Below are positions 1 through 7,500 of a DNA stretch of 14,635 bases, in pieces. The notes beneath the pieces are model-generated. The model was not told where the DNA came from and did no database searches. It saw only the letters and a program-made list of their open reading frames with translations. The position numbers and the translations under genes were made by a program. Every line of letters starts with the position of its first letter. Positions within the stretch are counted from its first letter, which is position 1. The DNA lies in NCBI GenBank assembly GCA_013373005.1, contig JABXIP010000104.1:1-14635 (forward strand), in the 5' to 3' direction. This stretch comes from Cytophagia bacterium. GTDB lineage: Bacteria; Bacteroidota; Bacteroidia; Cytophagales; Cyclobacteriaceae.

Positions 1-113
1 AACGTGGAAGGTAAAAAAGTGAAATGAAATTCGTCTCTGAGCCCTTCAAAAACCCCAATCCAGTCTTTTCGGACTGTTGGCCAAACAAGTAGATAGCGCT
101 TTTTTATACTCAT
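1..113 (-). CDS. Start of an unidentified protein, cut by window edge (possibly a glycosyltransferase)
   Basis: An open frame starts with ATG at 111-113 and runs off the left edge without a stop, giving 37 codons beginning MSIKKRYLLVWPTVRKDWIG. An in-frame TAG lies six codons upstream of the ATG, so this is the first possible start. The pattern of basic residues, a hydrophobic strand (YLLVWP) and then a polar turn resembles the first strand of a GT-B glycosyltransferase, and the locus favours that, but the piece is too short to assign. It lies 61 bases after the KdsC-like gene, on the same strand, and probably belongs to the same operon. Confidence 0.6.
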   Translation of the reverse strand, partial: MSIKKRYLLVWPTVRKDWIGVFEGLRDEFHFTFLPST

Positions 114-174
114 TGTGAATGAGCTTTCCTATGAAACTCTGTGATAACTCAGCTCTCTCTGAATGAATAAAAAG

Positions 175-666
175 TTAAAGCAAGTCTTCAATTTGAATGC
201 CGTCAGATTGGACAAGCCATTCTACAAACTCACGAAATGCTCCTTCACCACCCGCCTTAACGGTCACATAATCAACATGTTTTTTTATGCATTCAGGAGC
301 ATTAGCTGGAGAAGCTGAAAATCCACATGCCTTTAAAAGTTCAAGATCACCAATGTCATCACCAATGTATGCTACATCAGAAAGATCAATCTCCAGTTCA
401 TTGCAAATAGACTTAGCCAAGGTTAGCTTGTCACTTATGCCTTGATGAAGTATTTCAATCTTTAGCTTCTCCGCCCTACGCTTGACTATTTCAGTATCCT
501 CACCAGTAATAATCCCTACAGGAATGTTAAGTTTTGAGGCAAAAATTACACCTGCGCTATCTGAAGTATTGAATTTCTTCCATTCATTACCTGTCTGGTC
601 ATAGTACATGCCCCCATCTGTCCAAACACCATCGATATCAGTAAGAATTAGTTTAGGTAGACTCAT
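175..666 (-). CDS. KdsC-like C0-type HAD phosphatase (probable nonulosonate-9-phosphate phosphatase)
   Basis: A 163-residue capless HAD phosphatase. Motif I is LTDIDGVWTDG (8-18; Asp10, Asp12), motif II Thr54 in IITGE, motif III Lys80 and motif IV IGDDIGD (101-107). The tail AGGEGAFREF (138-147) is the KdsC-family loop that enters the neighbouring active site of the tetramer. KdsC itself removes phosphate from Kdo-8-phosphate. Here the gene is coupled by ATGA to neuB and close to a CMP-sugar synthetase, so the likelier substrate is a nonulosonate 9-phosphate. A C0 HAD enzyme does this for KDN-9-phosphate in Bacteroides thetaiotaomicron. Family assignment is strong; the substrate is inferred. 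It is followed by 61 non-coding bases. Confidence 0.88.
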   Translation of the reverse strand: MSLPKLILTDIDGVWTDGGMYYDQTGNEWKKFNTSDSAGVIFASKLNIPVGIITGEDTEIVKRRAEKLKIEILHQGISDKLTLAKSICNELEIDLSDVAYIGDDIGDLELLKACGFSASPANAPECIKKHVDYVTVKAGGEGAFREFVEWLVQSDGIQIEDLL

Positions 667-1703
667 TGTATCATAGATTGATAAATAACTTCATCTGCAG
701 GAACATCCTGTTTCAACTGCTTGCCAATTAACTGATCCCTTTGTATCCATCTAAATCCGTCTCCAGGGCTTAAAAGGTGTACATCTTTCTCGGTAATTAC
801 CTCACCCTTCTGCATCTCTCTTTTCGTGGCTATACTTCTCTCAAGCTTCAGCTTAGTTGGCTCAACTACCTGGCTCTTCTCCTTCTTCATTTCACCTAAG
901 GCCATTTCCAGATTCCTGATATCTCTAACCATCCTTCGCATCCCATCAGGAGCTAACGACCCTTCCTGATCAGTACCCTTCATTGTTCTGTCTAAGGTGA
1001 TGTGCTTTTCAATGGTGGTAGCCCCCATGGCAACGGCAGCCAAAGGCATGGCAATTCCTATGCTATGATCTGAATATCCAACTTCAAAACCGCTGTATCT
1101 CTCTTTTAAATAATGAATACTATTAAGATTGATATTCTTGTATTCACTTGGATACTGTGATAAACAATGAAGAATAGTAACCTGATTGTGATATTTTGTG
1201 ATTACTTCAAGCGCATCATCAATTTCTTCAACACCTCCCATGCCAGTAGAAATAACCATTGGTATTTTGGTTTCAGACATAGCACTGAGCAAGGGTAGGT
1301 TGGTCAGGTCACGGCTGGCTACTTTCAACCTATCTGGCGTAAATAGTCCGAGCATATTTAAGCAACCGATGGCGCATAATGTTTCCACGAAATCCAAGCC
1401 CTTCTCTTTAGCATATAGATATAATTCATAATGCTGCTCATTATTAAGCTCAAGTTTGGCTCTGTGTTCTCCATAGGTTTTACCAAAGCTATGTGGGCTA
1501 GTATAAGGCTTATTCATAGCAGAAGCAGAAAGCTCCTCTTTAAGGTCTCGTTTAGTAAACTTTACAGCATCCCAAGGTTTGAGCTCAAGCCCGAAAAGTT
1601 CATCTATAACAGGTTTGGCAGCCTCATCAATCAGGAGCTTGGCTAAATCAATTGAGCCATTGTGGTTTTGTCCTATTTCTCCTATCAGATAGGTATTAAG
1701 CAT
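663..1703 (-). CDS. neuB: NeuB/SpsE-type nonulosonic acid synthase
   Basis: A 346-residue PEP-dependent synthase that condenses PEP with a six-carbon sugar or its 6-phosphate to give a nonulosonic acid. The barrel domain has IGEIGQNHNG (7-16, catalytic-region Glu9), AVKFTKRDL (46-54), ISTGMG (151-156), VGYSDHSIG (208-216) and EKHITLDRTMKGTD (232-245, metal ligand His234). A C-terminal SAF (antifreeze-like) domain runs from about 290 to 346. Oddities are about 14 extra residues (31-44) before AVKF, SRD in place of the usual SGD (130-132), DQEGSL in place of the usual DHxxSL, and Ser312 where NeuB from Neisseria has Arg314, the residue touching the N-acetyl group of ManNAc (from memory). This hints at a non-N-acetylated substrate such as mannose 6-phosphate. 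The stop overlaps the start of the KdsC-like gene as ATGA. Confidence 0.9.
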   Translation of the reverse strand: MLNTYLIGEIGQNHNGSIDLAKLLIDEAAKPVIDELFGLELKPWDAVKFTKRDLKEELSASAMNKPYTSPHSFGKTYGEHRAKLELNNEQHYELYLYAKEKGLDFVETLCAIGCLNMLGLFTPDRLKVASRDLTNLPLLSAMSETKIPMVISTGMGGVEEIDDALEVITKYHNQVTILHCLSQYPSEYKNINLNSIHYLKERYSGFEVGYSDHSIGIAMPLAAVAMGATTIEKHITLDRTMKGTDQEGSLAPDGMRRMVRDIRNLEMALGEMKKEKSQVVEPTKLKLERSIATKREMQKGEVITEKDVHLLSPGDGFRWIQRDQLIGKQLKQDVPADEVIYQSMIQ

Positions 1704-1726
1704 TTCTAAATTCTTCTGCTTTAATT

Positions 1727-2479
1727 CTATTTATTAAAATGTTGAATTCCAGTCATCATTGATTCCTTCATCACAGGGTCTCCATCAGCTGCGCTGACCA
1801 ATTCTCTTAAGGATGCCTGTAATCCAACTAACCCAAGTAGGTTCTGCATATTATTAAAGTCATCAATAGTATCTACCGTAAATCGTAAATCATTTCTATT
1901 GAAAACCTCTAAAGGCGCCTTCTCCAATAAAACATTAAAGTCATTTGGGTTTTCATAAATAAAGTTGGTTACATGCTCTGAATAAAATTCTCTTTGAGGA
2001 TGATGAATTAGCAAACTTTGTGCTTTCTTCAACGCACTTAATGTAACTCCTTCCACAAACAATCCCCAATGAGTTCTTATCGCAGGTGTTCCCGCTTCAC
2101 TACAGTAACTAATGTAATCCGTTCCCTTATTTAACACCTCCAAATATTTTGAAATTTCTTCAAACTGAAGAAATGGGTTATCGGAACACACCCTGATTAT
2201 ATTTTCTGCTTCGAACGAAAGGGCACAATCAATGAATCGATTTAAGACATTATTTTCTTCCCCTCTAAAACAATGAACTTCATGTTCCTCTGCCCAAGAT
2301 TGCAATGGATCATCAGCAGAGTTTGTGCTGGTGGCTACAACGAAGGGTATTCCAATTTTCTTCAATACTTGAACCTGAATATCGAGTAATGATAGGCTTC
2401 CATGAATAGGCTTTAATACCTTGCCAGGTAGACGTGAAGATGACAACCGGGCCTGAATAATAATAAGATTACGAGGCAT
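1727..2479 (-). CDS. spsF: SpsF-type cytidylyltransferase (CMP-sugar synthetase homologue)
   Basis: A 250-residue nucleotidyltransferase of the SpsF family, related to CMP-Kdo and CMP-sialate synthetases. It has the CTP-binding loop IIQARLSSSRLPGKVL (7-22), DDPLQSWAEEHEVHCFRGEENNVLNR (56-81), SDNPFL (99-104), EHVTNFIYENP (168-178) and LRFTVDTIDDF (198-208), all typical in order and spacing. I chose ATG 2479 because SpsF proteins begin only a few residues before the IIQAR loop. An ATG eight codons earlier (2503) would lengthen the overlap with the preceding gene from 11 to 35 bases. It sits directly upstream of neuB and should activate the NeuB product to its CMP form. It is quite unlike the NeuA-type enzyme at 11346-12011, so the two probably serve different sugars. 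Confidence 0.85.
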   Translation of the reverse strand: MPRNLIIIQARLSSSRLPGKVLKPIHGSLSLLDIQVQVLKKIGIPFVVATSTNSADDPLQSWAEEHEVHCFRGEENNVLNRFIDCALSFEAENIIRVCSDNPFLQFEEISKYLEVLNKGTDYISYCSEAGTPAIRTHWGLFVEGVTLSALKKAQSLLIHHPQREFYSEHVTNFIYENPNDFNVLLEKAPLEVFNRNDLRFTVDTIDDFNNMQNLLGLVGLQASLRELVSAADGDPVMKESMMTGIQHFNK

Positions 2480-3530
2480 AGAGGTCTTCAATAACGGTTT
2501 CATAGAGCTTCACTACTTTCTCTACATCGTATCGATTTGAAAGCTCAATCGCTCCCTTTGAGAGAGTGCTAAGCAAATCTGGCGTTGATTTAATCCGCTC
2601 GATTGCCTGTTGGATGTCATTCTGTGTTTTGCAAACTACTCCATTTTCCCAATTCTCAATCCACTCCGCAGCACCATAGTCATCATAAACAATTGACGGG
2701 ATACCTGCTGCAGCACACTCAATAATTCCTTTAGGGAAACCTTCCGAACGGGAAGTAAGTATGTGCAAATCGCACCTTGCTAATTCTTTCAATAACTCTT
2801 CATGGGCGAGAATACCCAGATAGGATATATTTTTGAATTCCTTATTCTCTAATATTTCTGACAGATAGCTTCCACCATTTCCAACAATGACAAAATCCAA
2901 GTCTGGGTTTTTCTCGGCAATGGAAACAAAATCTTCAACACGCTTGCGTTTCATATCATTTCCGAGGAAAACTATTCTTTTAAGTGCCCCCTTATCTGCT
3001 GCTATAGACTCAAAGAGCATCGTATCAATGACTGGTGGCAAAATTAACCCTTCAGTATCTATGCCATGATGCCCATTATTGTAGGCCTTCATAAACCCAG
3101 TTATGGAATAAACCCTAGATACAAAACTGTAGTTTTCCTTTGCTCTCTCAATATTTCTTAGTGCCGATAATGCAGATTTCAAAGACTCTTCATCGATTAT
3201 GTTCTCCACCGTTTTGAAGGACTTTCTTTTAAAAATCCTTACCAAAAACCTTTGAAGCTTATAATTATTCCCGCGAGGTAAATAAGCAACCTCAGAATTC
3301 ATAATCCCCCAAAAGAAACCAAAAATCTGTGTTAGCTTAACTGGATATTTACAATTAAAGATTCTGACACCTGAAATGGAAACCTTGCCTAAATTGCCAT
3401 GACCAATCGTGAGGGTGTAAATCTCGAACTTTGATTTGTCTAAATGCTCAGCTAGAGTTCTACAGTTAAGATTCTGAGCATTCGTTTGATTAATATATGC
3501 TCCGAGAAAGACCTTAATTTTCCTGGACAA
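2469..3530 (-). CDS. GT4 family glycosyltransferase with TTG start
   Basis: A 353-residue GT-B transferase. The C-terminal donor domain is clear: IVFLGNDMKRKRVEDF (186-201), FVIVGNGG (213-220) and the E-x7-E pair Glu263/Glu271 in SEGFPKGIIECAAAGIPSIV. The N-terminal half (1-160) is divergent and rich in basic residues at 90-107. The only start that keeps the first Rossmann strand (KIKVFLGAYIN) is TTG at 3530: an in-frame TGA lies three codons upstream and the first internal ATG is codon 77. This start overlaps the preceding gene by 17 bases, consistent with translational coupling. It ends inside the first codons of the SpsF-like gene. The sugar specificity is unknown. Confidence 0.85.
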   Translation of the reverse strand: MSRKIKVFLGAYINQTNAQNLNCRTLAEHLDKSKFEIYTLTIGHGNLGKVSISGVRIFNCKYPVKLTQIFGFFWGIMNSEVAYLPRGNNYKLQRFLVRIFKRKSFKTVENIIDEESLKSALSALRNIERAKENYSFVSRVYSITGFMKAYNNGHHGIDTEGLILPPVIDTMLFESIAADKGALKRIVFLGNDMKRKRVEDFVSIAEKNPDLDFVIVGNGGSYLSEILENKEFKNISYLGILAHEELLKELARCDLHILTSRSEGFPKGIIECAAAGIPSIVYDDYGAAEWIENWENGVVCKTQNDIQQAIERIKSTPDLLSTLSKGAIELSNRYDVEKVVKLYETVIEDLYAS

Positions 3531-4674
3531 GCTCTTTCAATTCGTTTAAGAATAGTTCATCGGCATTCAACGGAAAATGGGCAGCGGCTTGTTCATGTGC
3601 CTTTTTCCCCATCTCCTCCAGCCTATCTCTGCTATCCCAGACTCTCTCAAGGGCCAAGCTCAAGTATTTTTTATTAGCAGCATAGGCCAAGAAACCGGTT
3701 ACTCCATCAACAAAATAATTGGCCATATCTCCAATATCAGTAGCCAATACTGGTCTTCCACAGATCATTGCCTCTGCAACAGTTAAAGGGGCAGCCTCAA
3801 TGCGAGATGGCATAACCAACAGCTGATTTTCTTCCCATACATTCTTTATGTCGGGCTCAAAACCTTTGAAAAACACTTTCTCAGTAATACCATAAAATTT
3901 AGCCAATTCAACTAGCTCAGCCTTATCCTTACCTGTACCATAGATATCCAGCCTCCAAGGCCTTTTCTTCCATTCATCACTTGCAAGACTCTCCAAAAGT
4001 ATATCATTGCCTTTCCAACGCGTCTCTAAACTGCCTACCATTGCCATTCTTAGCTCATTGACAATAGGGAAAGGCACAATATCAAATGAGGTAAGGTTCA
4101 GGGGATTGAAGACAATCTTGGAGTTGTGTAGATGGGTCCTCAACTGTTTCTCAATTACCGATCTTTGTCTTTCGGCAACGAAGAAGGACATACTTGCTTT
4201 AGAAAGCACCTGATAAGATCGCTGTCTTAAACTTGGCTTAATTATCCCCTCATCTCTGAATGAGTGAAACAAGATTGAAAAAGGCACCTGAGCCTTGTTC
4301 AGAAATTTCGCATACGTATTGTGAAAAGCATGATCATAATCGGCCCCTTGACTCAGGCAAATTACATCCGGCTTCCACTTCACTAGTTCTCTAAGCTCAT
4401 AATCTTCGCCATAAAACTTAGACCTGTATACATGAAGTAGTTTTAAATATGCACGATATAAAATGCTTCTATGAATGCCTCTTAGCTTACGAAATAAAAT
4501 TACTCCTCCAGCTTTCTTTATTTCTACGATCAATGGATGAGGGTTTTCCCAATCGTAAACAAGACAAGCAACATCATGATTATTCCTAAGTGCGCTCAAA
4601 GCAGTCTTTGTCCAAAGAGACTCGCTACCTCCAGTAGAATTAGTTCGATTCGAAGCTATAAATGCTAACCTCAT
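3514..4674 (-). CDS. GT4 family glycosyltransferase
   Basis: A 386-residue GT-B fold transferase. The N-terminal half carries a glycine-rich loop, STGGSESLW (13-21), near the acceptor side. The C-terminal half has MVGSLETRWKGNDILLES (212-229), where the conserved Arg-Lys pair (219, 221) faces the donor phosphates, then DIYGTGKDKAEL (243-254) and the E-x7-E pair Glu293/Glu301 in IEAAPLTVAEAM. The length is normal for GT4. It is coupled by ATGA to the GT2 gene before it, and its end overlaps the following GT4 gene by 17 bases. The donor and acceptor are unknown. Confidence 0.88.
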   Translation of the reverse strand: MRLAFIASNRTNSTGGSESLWTKTALSALRNNHDVACLVYDWENPHPLIVEIKKAGGVILFRKLRGIHRSILYRAYLKLLHVYRSKFYGEDYELRELVKWKPDVICLSQGADYDHAFHNTYAKFLNKAQVPFSILFHSFRDEGIIKPSLRQRSYQVLSKASMSFFVAERQRSVIEKQLRTHLHNSKIVFNPLNLTSFDIVPFPIVNELRMAMVGSLETRWKGNDILLESLASDEWKKRPWRLDIYGTGKDKAELVELAKFYGITEKVFFKGFEPDIKNVWEENQLLVMPSRIEAAPLTVAEAMICGRPVLATDIGDMANYFVDGVTGFLAYAANKKYLSLALERVWDSRDRLEEMGKKAHEQAAAHFPLNADELFLNELKELVQEN

Positions 4675-5678
4675 AATTTACCTTCGTACTTTCTTTGCCC
4701 CCATGTCATTTCAAATGACTTTAGCCTAACCAATATATTCCAAAGTCTCTCATACCCTCTAATTTTATTGACCCCCCACGAGGAAAGAGTGATGTATGTC
4801 CAGAATTTTCTCTTATTACTGGAGGATATTATTCCATATTCGTCAAAGACCTTCAAAAGATCCTTAGGTATAGAAAACTCTCCGTTTCTTGTGTACGATC
4901 TCAAAGACCGAAAAAGAAAAATATTAAGGTTCTTAACCGAATGAGAATCAACTTTAATTTGAGAGGAATATTGTCTAGCTAATTTCTCAAACAAAGCTCT
5001 GACTCCTTTCAAAACCCTCAAAGCGTCTGATGGTTTATAGATCTTTTCTCCATCATGTTTTCTATAAAAAGTATCAGGCTTTTCATCTAAAAACTTCTGA
5101 TATGAAAGCCCTTCGAATAGAGCTCGTAGGTGTAATTCATGATCCTGACAGTTGGGAAAGGACTCATCAAACCCACCCAGCTTCAATAGTGAACTCTTCT
5201 TCCAAATCGGACAAGAGATAGTCCACACTATATCTGATCTTAGGAAACGGTGTAAATCTGGTTCTTCAGTATTATAATTCGTTAGTTTTCTGGTATCGTC
5301 AATTTGATTTTCAAAAATTAGCATCGGAAACACCCAAAAATCGTGATTAGGAAACTGTCGTATGATATTCAAGCGCTGTTCTAAACAATAGGGTGCCATT
5401 AGGTCATCCGAGTCCAGAAAGATTACATACTGGCCTCTGGCATTTTCCAACCCTATATTTCTGGACGTTGGTGCTCCTTTAGGTTCTCTGTTCCTCTTAA
5501 GGAGCCTTATTCGAGCATCTTTCTTAGAATACTCTTCGGCAATTTTTATTGATCCATCAGTGGAACCATCATCAACGAGTATTAGCTCCCAGTTAAAGTA
5601 TGTCTGGTCTACAACACTGCTGATTGTTTCATTTAATAGATCCTCTCTATTGTATACAGGGACTATTATTGAAATCAA
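4671..5678 (-). CDS. GT2 family glycosyltransferase
   Basis: A 335-residue inverting GT-A transferase. The N-terminal domain has ISIIVPVYN (2-10), LVDDGSTDG (34-42), SRNIGLENARGQYVIFLDSDD (72-92, DxD-type metal site at 89-91) and CQDHELHLRAL (177-187), where the acidic residues supply the catalytic base region. The last 120 residues hold no motif that I recognise and no clear membrane helix. The start codon is TTG, which forms TTGA with the stop of the preceding gene. An in-frame stop lies three codons upstream and the catalytic strand begins at residue 2, so no other standard start (ATG, GTG) would keep the domain. The stop overlaps the next ATG as ATGA. Confidence 0.88.
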   Translation of the reverse strand: MISIIVPVYNREDLLNETISSVVDQTYFNWELILVDDGSTDGSIKIAEEYSKKDARIRLLKRNREPKGAPTSRNIGLENARGQYVIFLDSDDLMAPYCLEQRLNIIRQFPNHDFWVFPMLIFENQIDDTRKLTNYNTEEPDLHRFLRSDIVWTISCPIWKKSSLLKLGGFDESFPNCQDHELHLRALFEGLSYQKFLDEKPDTFYRKHDGEKIYKPSDALRVLKGVRALFEKLARQYSSQIKVDSHSVKNLNIFLFRSLRSYTRNGEFSIPKDLLKVFDEYGIISSSNKRKFWTYITLSSWGVNKIRGYERLWNILVRLKSFEMTWGQRKYEGKL

Positions 5679-6799
5679 TTTTTCTTAATCTCTTTCAAAG
5701 CAGTTTCAATCAGGGAATCAAGCATCCCGATATGCCTCTCCATTGTGTAATTAGTACGAATATGCATCTTCCCTTTTATTCCCATTTCCTTGGACATCTC
5801 AGGGTGCTCAAGTACATATAACATTGCTGTGGACATACCTTCAACATCATGTTCTTCAACCAAGAGTCCGGTTTTTTGGTCAATTATCACATCTAAAATA
5901 CCTGCATGCCTTGTGGAAATCACAGGCAGACCTGCTGCACTTGCTTCTAATATTGCCAAAGGAGTCCCTTCCATATCTCCATCCTCAGCGGTTATACTAT
6001 GCTGGACAAAAGCTATTGAATGCGAAAGCAACGATTTATATTCTTCAGGAGAAATGACTCCAGGGAAATCGACACTTTGAGAAATTTTCAGATAAGAGGA
6101 AATATTCTTACAAGTATTTAAAAGAGGGCCATTGCCAGCAATAACTAACCTAGCCTCTGGAAACCTTGATAAAACACTTTTAAAAGAGAATAACAGATAA
6201 TAAGGAGCCTTCTTATCAACGAACCTTCCTATGCCCACAAACCATTGTTTGGCAAACTTTGGAACAACCTCTTCAAAGCTAGGGTTCGGTCCATAGGTAT
6301 TCAAAATAAGCTTATCACCCGGGCACCCCAGCTCTAGAAGTTTTTGATACATTACTTCAGAAACTGCAACCACAGCAAACGCATAACCAAAGAGGTCGAC
6401 ATAAGCATCATATTCTTCAATCACAGTTTTCTTAGATGAATCATAACCATGAAAATTGACTATTAATGGGAGACCAAGAGCTTTACATACTTTCCATACT
6501 TTTTGGCCAGTAGGCCCATACTCTGCTAATACAACTTGAACTCCTTCCTTTTTAAAGGAATTAAACAAAGAATACTCTAACGCAGTATCAAATCTCCTAA
6601 AAGCCATTTCTCTGATCTTATTTATTAATCTTTTCTTCAGAGTTATAAGAGAATACTTATTAGCCAGATATCGAGGAGAATAACCACCGTAGTAATGAAG
6701 GACATCGGAGTTCAAAAAATCTATATGAGCCTTAATGAATGTTTCACTATAAGCATTCTTGGAAGGGCTAATTAAGGCTAATTTGGTTTTTCCACTCAT
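5675..6799 (-). CDS. GT4 family glycosyltransferase (WcaL/AmsK-like)
   Basis: A 374-residue GT-B fold transferase. The N-terminal Rossmann half begins with KLALISPSKNAYSETFI, a start typical of colanic-acid WcaL/AmsK-like enzymes, with NFHGYD at 115-120 and AVSEVM at 145-150. The C-terminal half has FVGIGRFVDKKAP (187-199), LVIAGNGP (218-225) and the E-x7-E motif formed by Glu277 and Glu285 in MEGTPLAILEASAAGLPV, which contacts the donor nucleotide sugar in GT4 enzymes. The stop TGA overlaps the TTG start of the following GT2 gene by 4 bases. It probably adds a hexose to the lipid-linked chain at the inner membrane; the sugar and linkage cannot be deduced. Confidence 0.88.
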   Translation of the reverse strand: MSGKTKLALISPSKNAYSETFIKAHIDFLNSDVLHYYGGYSPRYLANKYSLITLKKRLINKIREMAFRRFDTALEYSLFNSFKKEGVQVVLAEYGPTGQKVWKVCKALGLPLIVNFHGYDSSKKTVIEEYDAYVDLFGYAFAVVAVSEVMYQKLLELGCPGDKLILNTYGPNPSFEEVVPKFAKQWFVGIGRFVDKKAPYYLLFSFKSVLSRFPEARLVIAGNGPLLNTCKNISSYLKISQSVDFPGVISPEEYKSLLSHSIAFVQHSITAEDGDMEGTPLAILEASAAGLPVISTRHAGILDVIIDQKTGLLVEEHDVEGMSTAMLYVLEHPEMSKEMGIKGKMHIRTNYTMERHIGMLDSLIETALKEIKKN

Positions 6800-7500
6800 T
6801 ACTTAACTTTTGCTGTTCCAGTAAAACTTGGACTTATACTCCCTTCTGTGAAATCAAGTGGTGGCTTATCATGCTTTAACAAAATTTTGTAAATAGGAAA
6901 AAATAGCCATTTAAGCACTCTGCGAAGATTAATTGGTAGATTTGATCGAATTAACCATAACCCAAGCATTTGAGCCATTGAGGCATGCCAGCCACCAGTG
7001 GCTCTAATATCTATTTCTTCGAATCCAGCCTCCAAGAGCATCCTTTCTAGAGCAAATGGAGTATAGCGATATTCGTCATGTGGAGTCTCATGGAGGTTCC
7101 AAAGAAACGGGACTGTAAAAAAGAAAACACCTCCTTGTCTTAGAACTCTTCTTACCTCTTTCAGAACCTCTATTGGATATGGACAATGTTCCAACACCTC
7201 TGTAGCCATGGCGCAGTCGAATGAATTGTCCTCAAATGGCATGAGCTGACCATCCCAAGTATAATCTGGCTTAATATTAGAATCGTATTCTAAGGCAGTT
7301 CCTAAATCCAACCCAACATATCTTTGAACATTGCTATTAGAGAGTAGATATGACCTATAAGGCATTTTGCCACAGCCTACGTCTAGAAAATTGCCAGAGA
7401 AACTAGAAGAAGCTTCTTTAATTGCGCTAAAAATTGCCGTCCTGATAAAATACTTATCAATATTATTTCTTGTCAGTTTTATATTGATGAAATCATTCAT
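6799..7500 (-). CDS. Class I SAM-dependent methyltransferase
   Basis: A 233-residue Rossmann-fold methyltransferase of the Methyltransf_11 type. Motif I is FLDVGCGKMPY (38-48). The acidic residue that binds the SAM ribose is probably Asp65 in GLDLG. The segment FEDNSFDCAMATEVLEH (89-105) is the usual motif after strand 4, and LRQGGVFFFTVPF (120-132) is the strand 5 region. HDEYRYTP (141-148) is frequent in methyltransferases found in glycan loci. The C-terminus from about 190 is hydrophobic and basic and may contact the membrane. Likely roles are O-methylation of a glycan sugar or capping of the chain end; in some Wzt systems a methyl cap sets chain length, but nothing here proves that. It overlaps both neighbours by one base (TAATG). 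Confidence 0.85.
   Translation of the reverse strand: MNDFINIKLTRNNIDKYFIRTAIFSAIKEASSSFSGNFLDVGCGKMPYRSYLLSNSNVQRYVGLDLGTALEYDSNIKPDYTWDGQLMPFEDNSFDCAMATEVLEHCPYPIEVLKEVRRVLRQGGVFFFTVPFLWNLHETPHDEYRYTPFALERMLLEAGFEEIDIRATGGWHASMAQMLGLWLIRSNLPINLRRVLKWLFFPIYKILLKHDKPPLDFTEGSISPSFTGTAKVK

Noticed and set aside
175..666. Housekeeping KdsC for Kdo synthesis
   Set aside because: The motifs fit KdsC, but coupling to neuB and the absence of kdsA, kdsB or kdsD point to a nonulosonate phosphate as substrate.
1198..1646. Plus-strand open frames opposite neuB, and similar ones opposite other genes (for example 5790-6080, 12014-12247)
   Set aside because: All are short, antisense to strongly supported genes, have no recognisable motif, and are best explained as mirror frames of the minus-strand genes.
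2703..2725. Short palindrome TGCTGCAGCA and several 6- to 8-bp palindromes elsewhere
   Set aside because: Ten-base or shorter palindromes are expected by chance in 14.6 kb and show no link to gene boundaries.
6540..6562. Inverted repeat TTCCTTT / AAAGGAA inside the GT4 gene
   Set aside because: Seven-base arms in an AT-rich, Lys- and Phe-coding stretch are plausible by chance, and there is no U-run or gene end.
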